The position numbers and the translations under genes were made by a program. A stretch of 64,000 bases of DNA from an uncultured Pseudomonadota bacterium. Its GTDB lineage: Bacteria; Pseudomonadota; Gammaproteobacteria; Burkholderiales; Usitatibacteraceae. The notes beneath the pieces are model-generated. The model had not been told where the DNA came from, did no database searches, and saw nothing but the letters and a program-made list of their open reading frames with translations. Below, one piece after another: positions 63,740 to 64,000 of the stretch; positions within the stretch are counted from its first letter, which is position 1, and the number at the start of each line of letters is the position of its first letter. The stretch is from NCBI GenBank assembly GCA_937898635.1, contig CALEJW010000004.1, positions 1 to 64,000 of the forward strand. Direction: 5' to 3'.

Positions 63740-64000
63740 ATGCTGCATTGCACCATCGGACTGCGCTGCGCCGCCGCAATCGCCGCCCTCGCGCTCGCGC
63801 TGCCGGCGAGCGCCGAGCGCGTTTCCTCGCCGGATCCCGCCCACGCGCTCGAAGGCGCGGCGCTCCTGCGCGCGTTGCGCGCGGGCGGGCTCACGCTCTA
63901 CTTCCGCCACACCGCGACGGACTTCACGCAGAACGACGCCGCGATGACGGGCCACGCGGACTGCGCCACGCAGCGAAACCTCTCGGAAGCCGGGCGCAGC
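63740..64000 (+). CDS. Exported histidine phosphatase superfamily protein, 5' part only
   Basis: The visible 87 residues start MLHCTIGLRCAAAIAALALALPASA, a signal peptide, followed by LRALRAGGLTLYFRHTATDF. The RH(T/G) motif, with acceptor His in YFRHTATDF, is the start of the histidine phosphatase fold. The gene runs off the window at 64000. Family members are usually secreted phosphatases of unknown substrate. It is divergent from mraZ. Confidence 0.75.
   Translation, partial: MLHCTIGLRCAAAIAALALALPASAERVSSPDPAHALEGAALLRALRAGGLTLYFRHTATDFTQNDAAMTGHADCATQRNLSEAGRS

Overview
The window is very GC-rich, gene-dense chromosomal DNA. Gene order (argJ - secA - M23 peptidase - dciA - lpxC - ftsZ/A/Q - ddl - murB/C/G - ftsW - murD - mraY - murF/E - ftsI/L - rsmH - mraZ) and the protein sequences point to a Gram-negative betaproteobacterium. 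MurE carries the DNPR signature expected for meso-diaminopimelate peptidoglycan, and LpxC shows a lipid A outer membrane. Species cannot be named from the sequence alone. No rRNA, tRNA, CRISPR, integrase or insertion-sequence gene was seen.

Layout. 1-3427 (minus): ctpA-type S41 protease (cut by the window edge), EnvC-like factor, gpmA. 3457-7151 (plus): azlCD, then rhodanese-grxC-secB-SH3 protein-gpsA. 7172-11788 (minus): a five-gene chaperone/usher-like surface-structure cluster (two paralogous secreted subunits, a 165-residue exported protein, a PapD-like chaperone, an outer-membrane barrel), preceded by a perfect CRP-type palindrome. 12052-13276 (minus): comF-trmL. 13307-17760 (plus): complete biotin operon bioB-F-H-C-D. 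17893-34647 (plus): a membrane protein followed by a full MSHA-type type IV pilus locus, in the order E-G-F-pilin-pilin-C-D-O-P-Q-I-(PilN-like)-J-K-L-M-N. 34664-42789 (minus): Nudix/TenI fusion, DUF815 ATPase, methyltransferase, argJ, GNAT, secA, M23 peptidase. 42811-43314 (plus): dciA. 43281-44857 (minus): small membrane protein, lpxC, HxlR-type regulator; 44962-45429 (plus): cytochrome P460-like protein. 45566-63438 (minus): the whole dcw cell-division/cell-wall cluster, ftsZ back to mraZ. 63740 to the end (plus): start of a secreted histidine phosphatase-like gene.

How the genes work together. The dcw cluster makes the peptidoglycan precursor (MurB-MurG, Ddl, MraY) and the divisome (FtsZ, A, Q, L, W, I). 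It has a recognisable MraZ operator next to a good sigma70-type promoter, and nearly all its genes overlap or abut. The MSHA locus is self-contained: a c-di-GMP-binding-type motor ATPase, platform protein, pilins, alignment proteins, secretin and ATPase/TPR accessories. It has a sigma54-type promoter before the first pilin and an AT-rich promoter-like gap before mshI.

The parts most worth a second look are: (1) the chaperone/usher-like cluster at 7172-11788 with its CRP-type site and an internal hairpin; (2) the scrambled ftsW-murG junction at 53186-53463, where the end of ftsW and the start of murG are partly duplicated next to two inverted REP-like palindromes; (3) a patch of rsmH with foreign-looking codon use; (4) the permuted MSHA locus and its promoter signals. 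The gene-free stretches are short: 11789-12051, 53186-53463 (only short duplicated ORFs) and 63439-63739. Each is described below.
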